Positions 17,718 through 28,446 of a DNA stretch of 46,848 nt are shown here, in pieces. The translations under genes were made by a program, and so were the position numbers. Each line of letters begins with the position of its first letter. Within the stretch, counting starts at the first letter, position 1. The stretch lies in the NCBI GenBank assembly GCA_964447535.1, contig CAYUST010000010.1:1-46848 (forward strand), given 5' to 3'. The notes beneath the pieces were generated by a model. The model worked only from the letters and a program-made list of their open reading frames with translations, made no database searches and was not told the origin of the DNA. The DNA comes from CAYUST01 sp964447535. Lineage in GTDB: Bacteria > Patescibacteriota > Gracilibacteria > Absconditabacterales > Absconditicoccaceae.

Positions 17718-20696
17718 TTAGAGTTCTCCGACAATCTCTTCCCACTTCTTGGTGATTGGAGAAGACAAAGTTCTGCTTGTATCAATATAATTACTTACAT
17801 CAGTACCCAATGTAGGTGACGAAATGTAGTCAGTACCTCAGACTGTAGCATTACCTATAGTCGCATCGTGGATAAAAGAGACGAAATCAGGTGGAGGAGG
17901 CACTCAAGGTGCTGCGGTTGGAGGATTCAAATACAAAGGACTTGGTTTGGGAGAAGCTCCGAATGTCTCAGTATTTGAGAAGACCACCGCTACTGCCTTG
18001 AAGTAGTCAGATAGAGAATCTGTAAGTAAGTAATCTTTTAGTTTACTCGTCAAAAATGATTGGCCATTTGTGCCTGCTATATCTGTTTGATCCATTGCTT
18101 TCTTCAAAGATCATACCAACAAAGCTTTTTCTGACGCCCCAGTGATATGAGTCATTTCATTTGTAACATACTTATTCCATATATCATCTTTGTTATTCAA
18201 CTTATTCATTTGTTGTGCTGCGAACGCAAGTTTTGCTTCAAGCGCTTCTTTTTCTGGACCCGTTTTGGTTTGTAGATCTTCCGCAAATTGTGGGCTCCAT
18301 AGTCCTGCTCATTCAAGTACTCACTTAAACTTTTGTATCAAAGCATTTTGTGCTTCGAGATATGCCAACACATCTGTGAATTTCTTACCTGTTTTAGCGA
18401 GTTCATCCAGTTTTTTTCAGGTAAGTTGATACTCATTTACTAGTTTACTATTGAGAGCAGAAACATAGGCCCTCTTCTCAGATTTATCTAAATTCTTGAG
18501 TTGAGGATATGATTCAGCTAGTGAAATAAACTTATCAACATCCATAGAGACTTCGTCAGTCCTAGCATTAACTAAAAGGACACCATCGCTTTTGAGTTCT
18601 TCTATACTCTTTTGACCAAAAACATTATCCATCACCTCAGAAGCAGCTGTTGTGCTAATGAGGATACCACTATTCACTTGCTCCTCAATTTTTTGTTTAG
18701 CTCTTCACTCCTTATCAAATGCTGGATAGAGACTACTCACGAGAGGAATATCTTTCCAAGAACTAGGATTTTGCAATACTTGCATACCATAGTAGCCACC
18801 AAGTCCTCGACCTAAAGCATTTTTAGCAGACTTGGTAACTTTTGACCAATCTCTTACATCTTTACCAGCAGCATCTTTTTTCATATCAAAGCCAAAGAGC
18901 GCTCTACCGAAATTCCAAACAGTCATCACTCCATGGACAACTCATGCGACAGCAAATCATGTCTGTGCTATATTCATGACTGCATCCGTGCCACGAGCTA
19001 TTTTAGCAGCGGTATCTATAGATATATATCCATTCTCGACCATCTTCGTCAAACCAAGTCTAACAAGACCACCAGCTCCTTCATTTTTTGCAACATCCAA
19101 GATATCATTCGATCCATTTCACAATGTGCCACATACTCACTCAATGTCTGCAGCAGCACTCTGATAATCCAATACATTTGATTCATCCTTGTATGGCTCG
19201 AAGATAAGTTTCAAGGCAAGTGGGTTATTCAACATAGGATCTTGATATTTTTCATACATAATTGGAGCAAGATTTTTGACGAATGCATTGAGAATAATTG
19301 CACTCTTCTCTGTTTCATCTGTCAGCGCAAAATAATTAGTCAGATATGTTTGCTTAGCATTTGCACGCTCATTCGCTCTTACCGCTTTTGCGAGTTGGAG
19401 ATTTCTCGTTACTTCTGAATTCATAGTACTCACAAAACTGCTATCTACTATTACCTCTTTCACCAGTGTCCAGAATTTATCTATACCTCAAAGCTTTGGT
19501 AAGAGCGTTTCCATTGAAGACCCTATTACTTTTCCATCACTACCCAGTTTAGGTCATAAAGTTGCTTCTTTAATGACACGATATAACAACGCAGTTCTAA
19601 TAGTATTCGCCTGATCATGTGACTTATCTTCTTCACTTAGCTTGTTCCACATGCCAATCAATTCATCTAGTGATACTTTGTTGAGATCCTTGAGCTCTCT
19701 CAACGTACCATCAGCGCCAACTATAATTTCTGGATTACTAGCGTGTGGCTTGACTGCTCTAGTTTCACCCGATCCTACAGCTACTCTCTCTGCTTCATTC
19801 GATCACGAAGGAGCATTGAAATACACATCATCATACCCTTCTGCACGCGGTCCTCCTCTCTTTTTTTCAGAAGACCCACTACCACCATCTGATTTCTCAC
19901 GAAACTTTTTTGGTGTCTTGATCTCTGCATTTTTCTTTTGAGAGAGAGTATTAATTTCACCAATGACACGTTGTAAGTCATTGCGCAATCTGCCAATTTC
20001 TGGTTCAGAAGGGTTTGCTTCAAGTTGTTTTTGAATATTTTGCAATTCACTGAGCAGATGCTCCAGGTGTTCCTTTTCCAACTGAAGTTGCGTGGTTTGT
20101 AGATCTTGTTTGAGTTGTTTGTTGAGTTGTTTGATAAGTGATTGCAAGGTATCATTCTGTGCCTTTTGAATATCGACATTTGTTGCGACACGATCTTTGA
20201 TATGTTCATTTTCGTTGATATCATCTGATTTGCCACGTGGGTCAGTAGCGGTGTGACGATTGAGTCTTGCTTGCATCTCAGCCAATAAAGTTGCTTTAGT
20301 CACTCCTTTTTCGAGTTCATCCAATTGCATATTGATAATAATCTCATTACATTTCTCCTTCACCTTGTCTGCTGCAGGCTCCTTGCCACTGAGCGCTTCA
20401 ATGCCTGTTTGTTTAACTACTTCATACAAGAAAGAAATAATGTTGTCGTGATTTTTGTCCTGTTTGAGCGTTGCGACTTCCGTTCCATTGACCATCAAGA
20501 CATATTTATCTTTTGCTAGCAATCACTTCTTATCATACCCTACGTTGAGAGATTTCTGGATGTTGTTCCAATCCAATGGGGTTTTCTGATTTTTGAGTGA
20601 CAACAAAAATGACTGCGCTTGTCTAGCGTATCACTCTTTGATGTTGTCCAGATTGATAATCTCTGGCCCTTTGGTGTCAAAAGCTTCTGTTCCCAT
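17718..20696 (-). CDS. giant hypothetical protein with coiled coil, 992 aa
   Basis: Not recognised. One frame from ATG 20696 to TAA 17718 reads UGA as Gly at many points. Residues 1-60 form a small domain. A long Gln/Leu/Glu coiled coil occupies roughly 115-245 (LIKQLNKQLKQDLQTTQLQL, LEHLLSELQNIQKQLE). A Gly/Ser/Lys linker follows. The central and C-terminal parts are helical with modest hydrophobic stretches (WFAVAGVVHGVMTVWNFGRA), ending in a Pro-rich hinge (VPPPPDF) and a final domain of about 50 residues. No signal peptide. The promoter region contains two tandem TTGACA boxes, and a terminator follows the gene, so it is likely a separate transcription unit. Architecture suggests a structural or scaffold protein; function unknown. 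Confidence 0.82.
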
Positions 20697-20738
20697 GGGA
20701 GAATGGAAAGATTAAAATTAAGTATGGTCGTTATACCA

Positions 20739-20767
20739 ACTATATGGCTTTGTCAAATATTTGTCAA
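20739..20767 (-). promoter_or_regulatory. promoter region of the 992-aa gene with two -35 boxes
   Basis: Two TTGACA boxes (20767-20762 and 20756-20751). The first gives a 17-bp spacer to TATAGT (20744-20739); the second gives 15 bp to TATAAC at 20735-20730. Confidence 0.68.
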
Positions 20768-20810
20768 ATTTCTATCAAGAAAATATGCTATGTAATTGAC
20801 ATTTATATAT

Positions 20811-23800
20811 CTATTTGAGATGCGCTTGTGTAGCCTCAACCAAGAGATCTAGACTGTCAAAATCTGTCAGCAACGGCGGTGAAGCGAGTGTCTGAGGAGG
20901 AGTTTGCGGGTTATTTCACACGAGATCCTGCATACTTACTTGGCCTACCCGACTTTTCTGTGGTTTCTTGAACCAACCTCTATCAAAAGTCACTTCCCTT
21001 TGGGTGTCTATGACAAGTAACTGGTCACTGTAGGCATGTATACCAGCGACTACTCTCTGTTGGTCAGCGAGATCACTGAGACTGGTGTACTCGGGACTTG
21101 GTTTGGTGGCCAACAGTTGTCGACTCAGGGAAGGTGTCGCCTGTGTGGTGTCTAGTCACAGTTTGTATCGACTACCCGCATAGTGGAGTGCGATTTCTTT
21201 TTGTGCGGTTTGGTGTGTTGCGCCCAATCGCTGTTTGAGGTATGCTAGTGTCCATGCTTGCATTGCTGCTCTCCCCGCATTGCCCAACTCTGTCAAAAAT
21301 GCTTTGCGTGAATCGTAGGACTTTTCAAAAATGAGTTTTGCTGGCTGGTTTTGTACTGGTTGCTGTCTTCTGTTTTGCTGGGGAGCTGGCTGCTGAATAG
21401 ACTCAGTCTTGAGGCGATATCGTGCTCAAGCAGACCACGCATAGGCATTTCCAGCGACGTTGAAGGTGAAGTAGTTCAAGGATTCTTGCTCAGGGAGCGT
21501 TCGTGTCGTGACGTCTGTTGCAGTATCTCCTGCTCATTCTGTATGCGTTTCAGAGGAAATGTTGTCGAGCTTTTGTTTTCTGGCAAATTTCTCCAATCAT
21601 TTTGTTTCAAAATATTTTCCATCCCTCACGTCCTTCCATTGTTCCACTTTTTCACCAGCTTGCGGGAAACATTGTTGCCAAATACGGTATACTCGTAGGA
21701 GTTGCTGGTTGCGCTCGCGCGTCGAAGCTCATGTCAGAGAGCTCTCAGACCATATCTCATCATCGTGTTGGATACGGAGTCCTCATTGATGATCCAGTGA
21801 TACCGTGATGTCTTGACCTTGATACGCACCATGCAATGCACCAGCATGATGCAAAACACCACTCATGTATGTTTTGAGATAGCATCGTTGTGCTGCTCGT
21901 TTTTGCTCGGGCGTAGCGAGTGTGGACGTAGTAAATATATGTTCCAAAATATGGTGAGGCTGAAAACGTTGATTTTGTGCTAAATCAAAATGCAAAGCAG
22001 ATCATGGTTGTCCACCATTGAGCATCGTAATAGTGACTTGTTGACTACCGCCAGCATCAGCTTCTACCTGGACACTATGTACTCCGAGTGCTTGGAAAAA
22101 TGCGTCTTGTTGCGCAGTGCGGTTCGTTTTTGGCGCGGTAGAAAATAGCTCCCGTCACGTATGTTTGTGTTTTTTCTCTGCATAGTAGGATTCGAAATCT
22201 TTGAACTTATGTTTCAAGCGTTTAAATTTCCGATCAGCCATCGTACTAAGAGTAGCTATTTGCAAGTCGACCCATCTGCCTGCTTTCGTTAGTCCTTTGG
22301 CGTTGTCACAGATATTCTTGAGTCTTTGGAGGTCTGGATCATTGCGTTCAGCATCTGTCCGACTTGCCATCCATGGTGCACGCAAATCATTACGATCCAA
22401 GGTGTCTTTTTCTCTCAACGCATCATACACATTTCTATCACCATCATCAGTCCACTGTGGCACTTCACCAAGCTCTGTACAATGTGCTTCCCACTGCTGT
22501 TCAATGACGAGTTTCAAAACTTGCGTATATGCTTCTGCTGCGTTTGCAGGGAACTGCTCGAGACGGTTCCATCGATCAACAAATCTACTATCTATATATT
22601 CTGGACTTATATCAAAATCATACGCGTTGAACATGGTAAGTTGTGCAGGCGTGAGTGTCTGTTTCAACTCATCAACTACTTGATTGAGCAATGGCGTATG
22701 TACTGCATCATCATTTCTGATATGTTGTATTTGCTCAGCTCGATAGACTTCGCGCTCTGCGAGTAACTCATTGAAACGTTGTTGCACAGGCATAGAAATG
22801 ACGTTTGTAAGCCTGTTGCGCATACGTTTCTGTCGCACTAGGGGATGTTTGCATCACTCTGTTTCCAATTGCTGCAGATAGAGTTGATAGGTATCATCAT
22901 GTTGAGCATACGAAGCAAGTTCTTGCCAAAGCTCATGTGCGCAAGCATCTCGCTCTGCTCTCTCGCGGCAACCAGCATATATTGGCGCATCAAATCGGTG
23001 TACAGGCAACTGGTCGGGATGATCAGGGAGAGTCTGTGTAAATAAAGCTCCTAGACGTGCTAGATCACGTGAGGAAAGTTCATCTGGAGCCCTGGTTGGA
23101 GTTCTTCCATCATCCGTAGGAAGTTTTTCAAATAACGCCAGTATTTCTTGCTTGGGAGTTGAACTCGGGAGTTGTGCAAGACATGCATCAATAATTTGAT
23201 ATTGTTCTGAATCAAGAGGTCTTCATTTAGTATATTCAGCGTAGAGATACCAACCAAACATTCTGTCCACTATTTCTTTCTGTTTACCTGTATCTTCCAG
23301 TGGATTTCCTACGACATATCATGCAGCCACTTGTGCATCATGCGTCTCAGGATGTGAGAAAAAATAATATTGTTTCGCTATGTCTCGATATGCTCGTGCC
23401 ATACCATTAGTGTCAGTACCCTCAATGAAGGCAAGTGCATGATGAAACTGGTCGTGAATAGTGGTCGCTAGATCCATCAAGGCTTGTTTACCATATTTCT
23501 TTTCTATCACACTCAGTGTTTCTGCATTCCTTTGAAAAGAAGGATCATTAGCTAATTTCTCATCAATTTTCTCTGGCGTATTAACTACATGTGGATTCAA
23601 CAAATACTCTAATGCCGCCTGACGAATTTCTTCTTGTGTGGGAAGTTCCGGATCTGGCGCTGGTACGTCTGGAGTACTATCAGAGAGATCAATAAATTGC
23701 TCCAACAAAACTATAGAACCACTCTCCCAAGCTGGTGCTCCCCCACACGCATCGATCAGATATTGTAGTACCATAGCACGACTTGCTGGTGCAAACAAAT

Positions 23801-25826
23801 GACTCAATTCAAACAAAGAAATTGTCTTCTCTGTAGGGAGTTGCTTTGCTCTAGATTCAGCATATTCAATAAGTTTTTTTGTCAACTGAGCGTCATAAAA
23901 AACAGGATCTGTCTGATGCAGATGTGTATACAGTGCTTTGATGTCTGGGCAAACAAGCAACATATGCGCTAGTGCACTACACTCTTGTTTGATCTCATTG
24001 GGGGTGGTACTTGCAACGAGTGTACCAGGCACTCTACCGACACGTACTTCATGGGTATATTGCTTACCATCGTTGCCTAGTGATCATGCTGTACCGTCAA
24101 TTGCGAGAGTAAAGTTTGGATTATCTCCAGGTTGTGCAACAGTTTCACGTGAGAAAATACCTTGTAGCTTTCCTCTGAAAAATCCAGCACGTTTGAAAAT
24201 CACGTTTGTCTGGATACCATCAATCTGCATAGGATGCTCAGCAAGTTCTTTGAAAAAGCTTTCTGCTCTTCACACCGTATCAATCTTCAAATGAGATCTC
24301 GCTGGTAACCAAATATATCGTTCATTGAGCATTTTTGGTTTGACTACATTGGGGGCAACGGTCGGTGATGCAGTTGGTTGTGTGCGACTTCTATTTTGTT
24401 GGTTTCATGGAGTTGGCGAGGGAGTATTTGGTGCAGGAGGTGGTACTGGTTGCGAAGCCGGTGTGGGATTTGGATTTGGTCATGTGGGAGTTTTCTGCGA
24501 AACAGGTTGTTGTGCAAAAAGGTTGTTATCAGTTACCTGTTTGAGAATCTGAGCAACTACTGATGGTTCACGCAAAAATCATGGAATATCATCACGAATC
24601 ATTTCAACTGCTTTGAAATAAGCATTTGCAGCGATTGGTTTCGCCATAGATTTGAAGAGCATCTCCAAATTGGTTGCCATCCAAAATTTGAAACGTGGTT
24701 GATCACGAAATGGATGGTTAGGATTTTTTTTGTGCAAAAAATCTTTGAGTATTTTCTCTTGTTCTGAGGTGACTTTTTTGGGCAGTATTCCTTCTCTTTG
24801 CAGAAGTTTGATAATTCCTTCCATGAGTTTGCCAAATACAGGACCTTGAAATTTCACCTCATCCAAGCCTTGTATAATCATTTTTTCTCTAGCAATACGC
24901 TCTGCTCTTTGTTCTTTGGTTTCTCCCGAACTAGGTGAAGTATTGTTGGCAGGCGATGTTCTTGTACTATGTATCGCATGGAAGTATTTTGATGCTCTCG
25001 CTTCATCCACAATTACTTGTTCAAGTGGAGGAAAAGCAAAGAAGGGTCCAATATCATTTTTGATACTCGCAACTACACTCTCACATGAAATTGCATCACA
25101 GGCAAAATCAGCTTCATTGTAATATTTCCAATTGATATAATCCCCTATCCAGGCCTTGAAACGCGGTTGTTTACTAAAGCTTTGATCTTTCACTCTGTCC
25201 CACAAAAAATCCATAACTTTATTTTTCAGTGTATCAGATGCGTTAGCTGGTAACACAGCATGTTTCTGTAATATATCAATTACTTGTTGCTGTATGCTTT
25301 CCATATAGGGTTTGGTAGGAAACTTCACTAGGTGAAGCGCCTTATCTATAACCTCATCCCTCATCCTTTGCTGATTTGGGGTTTCCGCATTACGTGCTTG
25401 GAGAATAGCATCTGGTGTTTTGGATGGTGTACTTTTGGGAGTATTTTTTGGTTTCGGAGGAGTCTTCGGTGGCGTAGGCTTGGCCTGGTTTACTGGACCA
25501 TTGTGTGACCAGACTTTCGTATAGGCGTGAAGGTCAAACAACATAGGAAGTTCATTGAGTTTGGTCAAGTCCCCTTGCCAGTCTTTCACCACATCTGCTA
25601 CACGCGCAAAGTGCGCTTCGAGACGTTTCATGATAGCATCTTGGTCTGGCACTTGATCAAAGAGATCAAATAAATTATGCTTGGTCACTTGTTGTTGCTT
25701 CAGTTGTTCTACATGTTTTCCCAATTGTTCTTTTTCTTGTGGAGAAAGTGACTCACCCGCCAAAAATCTACTGAGCAGTTGCTCAAAGTCAGGAAGGTTA
25801 AAATCTGGCTTATTTGGTGACGTCAT
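20811..25826 (-). CDS. giant hypothetical protein, 1671 aa, with Pro-rich linkers
   Basis: Largest gene of the window and not recognised. Five standard-code fragments in one frame are joined by UGA glycines, from ATG 25826 (GTG 25832 possible) to TAG 20811. A helical N-terminal domain is followed by a Pro/Lys/Thr-rich linker near residues 110-145. Two related helical segments follow, each containing a DFLxxKxxxxxxFxxQPRFK-like pattern (KVMDFLWDRVKDQSF and ILKDFLHKKNPNHPF), so that region is an internal duplication. A Pro/Gln/Thr linker lies near 430-510. The remainder mixes globular segments and helical Glu/Arg-rich stretches, ending with VEATQAHLK. No signal peptide or clear membrane helix. 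It has a near-consensus promoter and its own transcription unit. Likely a large cytoplasmic or exported structural protein; no function claimed. Confidence 0.83.
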
Positions 25827-25866
25827 AGGCACCTTGGTACAATAAAAAGAGAAAAGATGCTATTTT

Positions 25867-25894
25867 ATTATACCCAATTATCTCAATCTGTCAA
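25867..25894 (-). promoter_or_regulatory. promoter for the 1671-aa gene
   Basis: TTGACA (25894-25889), 16-bp spacer, TATAAT (25872-25867), 41 bp before ATG 25826. Confidence 0.8.
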
Positions 25895-25938
25895 TTTTTG
25901 GCTGTGTTTTTTACGACATGTGGGAGAAAATATACACA

Positions 25939-25966
25939 TAAAAAAACTTTCCGATATACGGAAAGT
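25939..25966 (-). terminator. rho-independent terminator after the 194-aa gene
   Basis: On the minus strand ACTTTCCG TATAT CGGAAAGT followed by T7, 25 bp past the TAA at 25991. Confidence 0.85.
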
Positions 25967-25990
25967 CGAATCAGATTATTTGCTTTTGCT

Positions 25991-26575
25991 TTAGTGAATC
26001 CTGGATTTCGGCCAAATGATATGCTTACTTTCAAAGAATGCTTGTATTTTCCCCAATGCGACGGGACCTATTCCTACTATATACTCCAGATCATCATAGT
26101 CACAATTATACAAATATTCAATTTTGCAACCGAATCTCAGACATTGCAATTTTTCCTGTGAAAAAGGATGCGTATCCAAGGTCATTTGTAATCCACCTCC
26201 CAAAATCCTATGTAACACTCTGTTGGGAAGACCACAATCTTTTATAGGCAACCTCATGATCGCATCGAACTTACGAGTTCCTGGGAAAAGATATTCTTTT
26301 TTGACAGTCGCTTTTTCAAAGATGAGCATTGTCTGTGCTTGTACCAGTTCCCGCAAGATACTATTATTCTTGTACTCTTGTGTCTCTGTGTATTTCGTTA
26401 CTTGAGATATCTCCTGAATACTTTGTGTATTATTTGTTAGAAAATCCCACAATGCTTTTTTGGTGTGAAGATTAATATCCTTGGTGAGTATCTCCCAGAT
26501 ATCATCCAATAATTGTAATTTTTGTCGCGCAACATGCGCTTTTGGGATTTTTTTAAGTACTTCTTCTTGAGCCAT
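25991..26575 (-). CDS. helix-hairpin-helix protein resembling an RNA polymerase alpha C-terminal domain, 194 aa
   Basis: Intact ORF without UGA, from ATG 26575 to TAA 25991. Residues 1-105 are helical and charged. The C-terminal half (about 108-190) has the pattern IKDCGLPNRVLHRIL then a Leu-rich segment, then YNCDYDDLEYIVGIGPVALG. This resembles the alpha-CTD fold of RNA polymerase (two helices, a DL-based helix, then a GIG-type helix-hairpin-helix DNA-contact motif). It is too short and lacks the N-terminal assembly domain, so it is not RpoA itself. A DNA-binding or transcription-associated role is plausible by motif only. It has its own terminator. Confidence 0.68.
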   Translation of the reverse strand: MAQEEVLKKIPKAHVARQKLQLLDDIWEILTKDINLHTKKALWDFLTNNTQSIQEISQVTKYTETQEYKNNSILRELVQAQTMLIFEKATVKKEYLFPGTRKFDAIMRLPIKDCGLPNRVLHRILGGGLQMTLDTHPFSQEKLQCLRFGCKIEYLYNCDYDDLEYIVGIGPVALGKIQAFFESKHIIWPKSRIH

Positions 26576-26665
26576 AAACTATTTCTTTGGTGAGTTAATG
26601 AATACTATAAAAAATACCATATATATTTCTAAGTATATATCAATATTAGAATAAAAAGAGGAAAT

Positions 26666-27223
26666 TTATCCCAAATACGTCCTCAGGGAAGCTTTGAAGC
26701 TCTCTTGCTTTTCTGCATCTCGACCTGTCATATCGACGAGACCGGATCGCACCATGAGACGGATGAGGAAGGGAATATACTCTTCTAATGTGAGTGTTTT
26801 GAGGGCAGATTGCTCTCTCAATGAGCGGGTATATGCTACAAACGGTGTAATCTGTTGCGCTGACAATTCTTGATATTCCAGTTCTGGATAGGCCTGAGTA
26901 AACCAACTGAGGTCCTCTCGATTAGCTAGTCATGGGTAAAATTGTGCGAACACAAATTCGAGCGGAATATGGAGTTCCTGCATGTGGTGAAATATCGCTT
27001 TGAGTAAGGCGCCATCCTGCACATGTGTCAGCAAAAGGGTCAACATTTGGGCGTAATTACCCTGCTGGACTTGGGCTTGGGCCAATTGGGTACGGATTTG
27101 TGCCGCTTTGGCGAGCTGTTCACGCACGTTGCCTAGCTCCTCTTCACTCGCCTCACCCACATCTTCACGGATATTTCCACTCTCCAAACCATCACCTACT
27201 GCCTCTACCATGCCTATTTTCAT
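26666..27223 (-). CDS. hypothetical helical protein, 185 aa
   Basis: Not recognised. The frame runs from ATG 27223 to TAA 26666 with one UGA (26930-26932) read as Gly in FYPGLAN; ATG 27211 is a second possible start. It is acidic at the N-terminus, then Gln/Ala-rich helical (QLAKAAQIRTQLAQAQVQQG), then a globular helical part ending LRTYLG. No membrane segment. Its upstream DNA carries a TATACT box. Soluble, unknown function; it borders the tRNA and ribosomal protein cluster and closes the block of unknown genes. Confidence 0.74.
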
Positions 27224-27306
27224 AAATAAAAGGGTACATCAGTGTAAGTATAGGAAAATCGAGACAGAATGCAAAAAGTAGTCATATTTTTCCCAAAAAG
27301 ACTAGC

Positions 27307-27334
27307 TTGCAATCCCTTTCAAAATAGCTATAGT
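27307..27334 (+). promoter_or_regulatory. promoter for the structured leader and tRNA cluster
   Basis: TTGCAA (27307-27312), 16-bp spacer, TATAGT (27329-27334). It starts a transcript that would run through the structured region into tRNA-Ser. Confidence 0.6.
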
Positions 27335-27351
27335 GCCTGTCAGCAAAGTTT

Positions 27352-27483
27352 TAAGCTAAACTTCGTAGAGACTTTATGTATATAAAGTTTCTTGATTGTT
27401 TTAGCTTATACTATGCCCTTGAGCATTGTATACTTTGAGCTTGCGAGAAGTATGCATTATGCACAAGAGGCATGGTGTCAGTT
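27352..27483 (+). ncRNA. candidate structured leader or small RNA upstream of tRNA-Ser
   Basis: Two strong stems. TAAGCTAAAC (27352) pairs with GTTTTAGCTTA (27398-27408) and encloses an inner hairpin ACTTTAT GTAT ATAAAGT. ATGCC-CTTG (27413-27421) pairs with CAAG-A-GGCAT (27474-27483) and encloses a further stem ATACTT/AAGTAT. No credible ORF and no known RNA family recognised. Confidence 0.45.
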
Positions 27484-27518
27484 GTATAAAAATCATTAGA
27501 AACCGGGAGTTATGGCGA

Positions 27519-27608
27519 GGTGAGGTGCCAGAGTCGGCCGAATGGGACTCACTGCTAATGAGTTGTACGACCAAAATCGTACCGAGGGTTCGAATCCCTC
27601 CCTCACCG
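27519..27608 (+). tRNA. tRNA-Ser (GCU)
   Basis: The acceptor stem GGTGAGG pairs with CCTCACC (27601-27607), discriminator G. The anticodon stem ACTCA/TGAGT encloses CTGCTAA with anticodon GCU. The long variable arm (GTACGA/TCGTAC) is typical of serine tRNA, and the T arm GAGGG TTCGAAT CCCTC is canonical. CCA is not encoded. Confidence 0.97.
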
Positions 27609-27621
27609 ATTGTGGTCTCGC

Positions 27622-27695
27622 GGCACTGTAGCTCAGCCGGTTAGAGCGGGCGTCTCATAAGCGCCAGGCCGGTGGTTCGAGTCCACCCAGTGCCA
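27622..27695 (+). tRNA. tRNA-Met (CAU)
   Basis: Acceptor GGCACTG/CAGTGCC, D arm GCTC/GAGC, anticodon stem GGCGT/GCGCC with loop CTCATAA (anticodon CAU), T arm GGTGG TTCGAGT CCACC, discriminator A. The acceptor begins with a paired G-C, so this looks like an elongator tRNA; an isoleucine tRNA with a modified CAU anticodon cannot be excluded. It lies 13 bp after tRNA-Ser, so the two are likely co-transcribed. Confidence 0.95.
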
Positions 27696-27777
27696 AATTA
27701 AACTATCAGGTCACTGGGCACAAGCACCCAGTGCCAAATTAAACTATCAGGTCACTGGGCACAAGCACCCAGTGCCA
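27684..27777 (+). repeat. tandem duplication of the tRNA-Met 3' end
   Basis: Two exact 41-bp units (27684-27724 and 27725-27765), each starting with CACCCAGTGCCA, the last 12 nt of the tRNA, and ending CACTGGGCACAAG, plus a third partial copy of the 12 nt. Each unit junction forms a CACTGGG/CCCAGTG hairpin. Confidence 0.9.
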
Positions 27778-27812
27778 ATACCAAAATTTGTTTATTTGTT
27801 TATTTGATTTAG

Positions 27813-27980
27813 ATGGCAAAAAAAGACAACAGAATCATCATCAAGCTCAGAAGTGAGTCAGGGTACTGCTACTTCACAACCAAGAACAAGATGACCCAAA
27901 CTGAGAAGATGAAATTGATGAAGTATGATCCCAAACTCAAGAAGAGAGTCCTGTTTTCCGAAAGCGGAAAACTCAAATAG
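27813..27980 (+). CDS. rpmG: 50S ribosomal protein bL33
   Basis: A 55-residue basic protein of the large ribosomal subunit. It starts MAKKDNR and contains the family pattern LRSESGYCYFTTKNK and the C-terminal KYDPKLKKRVLFSE. Length is normal for the family. Only one of the four zinc-ligand cysteines of the C+ type is present, so this is a Cys-poor form. It lies just downstream of tRNA-Met and upstream of rpsP, in a small translation cluster ending at a strong terminator. No UGA occurs in it. Confidence 0.95.
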   Translation: MAKKDNRIIIKLRSESGYCYFTTKNKMTQTEKMKLMKYDPKLKKRVLFSESGKLK

Positions 27981-28028
27981 CAGTCGTCAAAAATATATAT
28001 CCTCTCTTTTTATTCATCCCTTTGTAGT

Positions 28029-28334
28029 ATGCTCAAAATTAGACTTGCCAGATGAGGTAGACACAAGAAAGCATTTTTTAGAATTGTCTTGACCGAACAC
28101 TCCAAACCTGCAAACACTGGTTTCAAAAGCATTCTTGGGTGGTTTGATCCACACACAGATGCATGTGAAATAGACAGCGAAACAGCGAAACAATGGATTA
28201 GCAAAGGCGCTCAACCTACGAGCAGAGTTGCTAAGATCTTGTTCAAAAAAACAGCTGATCCTGTTTTCCAAAAATTCATTGTCCACACCGAAAGAACAAG
28301 AAAAACCAAGAAAGAGCCTGTAGAGGGTAAATAA
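28029..28334 (+). CDS. rpsP: 30S ribosomal protein bS16
   Basis: A 101-residue small-subunit protein. Family marks are MLKIRLAR at the N-terminus, KKAFFRIVL, LGWFDPHTD and the TAKQWISKGAQPT segment. UGA at position 9 is read as Gly, giving LARGGRHKK. With the standard code the protein would be cut after eight residues, so this short ribosomal gene is useful support for table 25. The C-terminus is extended and basic. It lies 48 bp after rpmG, likely in one operon, and a strong hairpin terminator follows. Confidence 0.96.
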
Positions 28335-28352
28335 ATCAAGCCTCACGTATAT

Positions 28353-28385
28353 AAAACGGCTCGTCTTCGACGAGCCGTTTTTTTA
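28353..28385 (+). terminator. rho-independent terminator after rpsP
   Basis: ACGGCTCGTC TTC GACGAGCCGT, a ten-pair stem flanked by A and T runs. Confidence 0.92.
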
Positions 28386-28446
28386 ACCTTGGATTTTGCT
28401 CCAGAAATGCTATTATGGTTTTGTTTATGCTCTTCACGACACATAC

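Noticed and set aside
24325..24552. Gly/Cys-rich small protein on the plus strand
   Set aside because: It is the antisense shadow of a proline-rich linker in the 1671-residue gene.
27426..27644. Protein-coding ORF upstream of the tRNAs
   Set aside because: It runs through tRNA-Ser and into tRNA-Met, and its 5' part lies in the structured leader.
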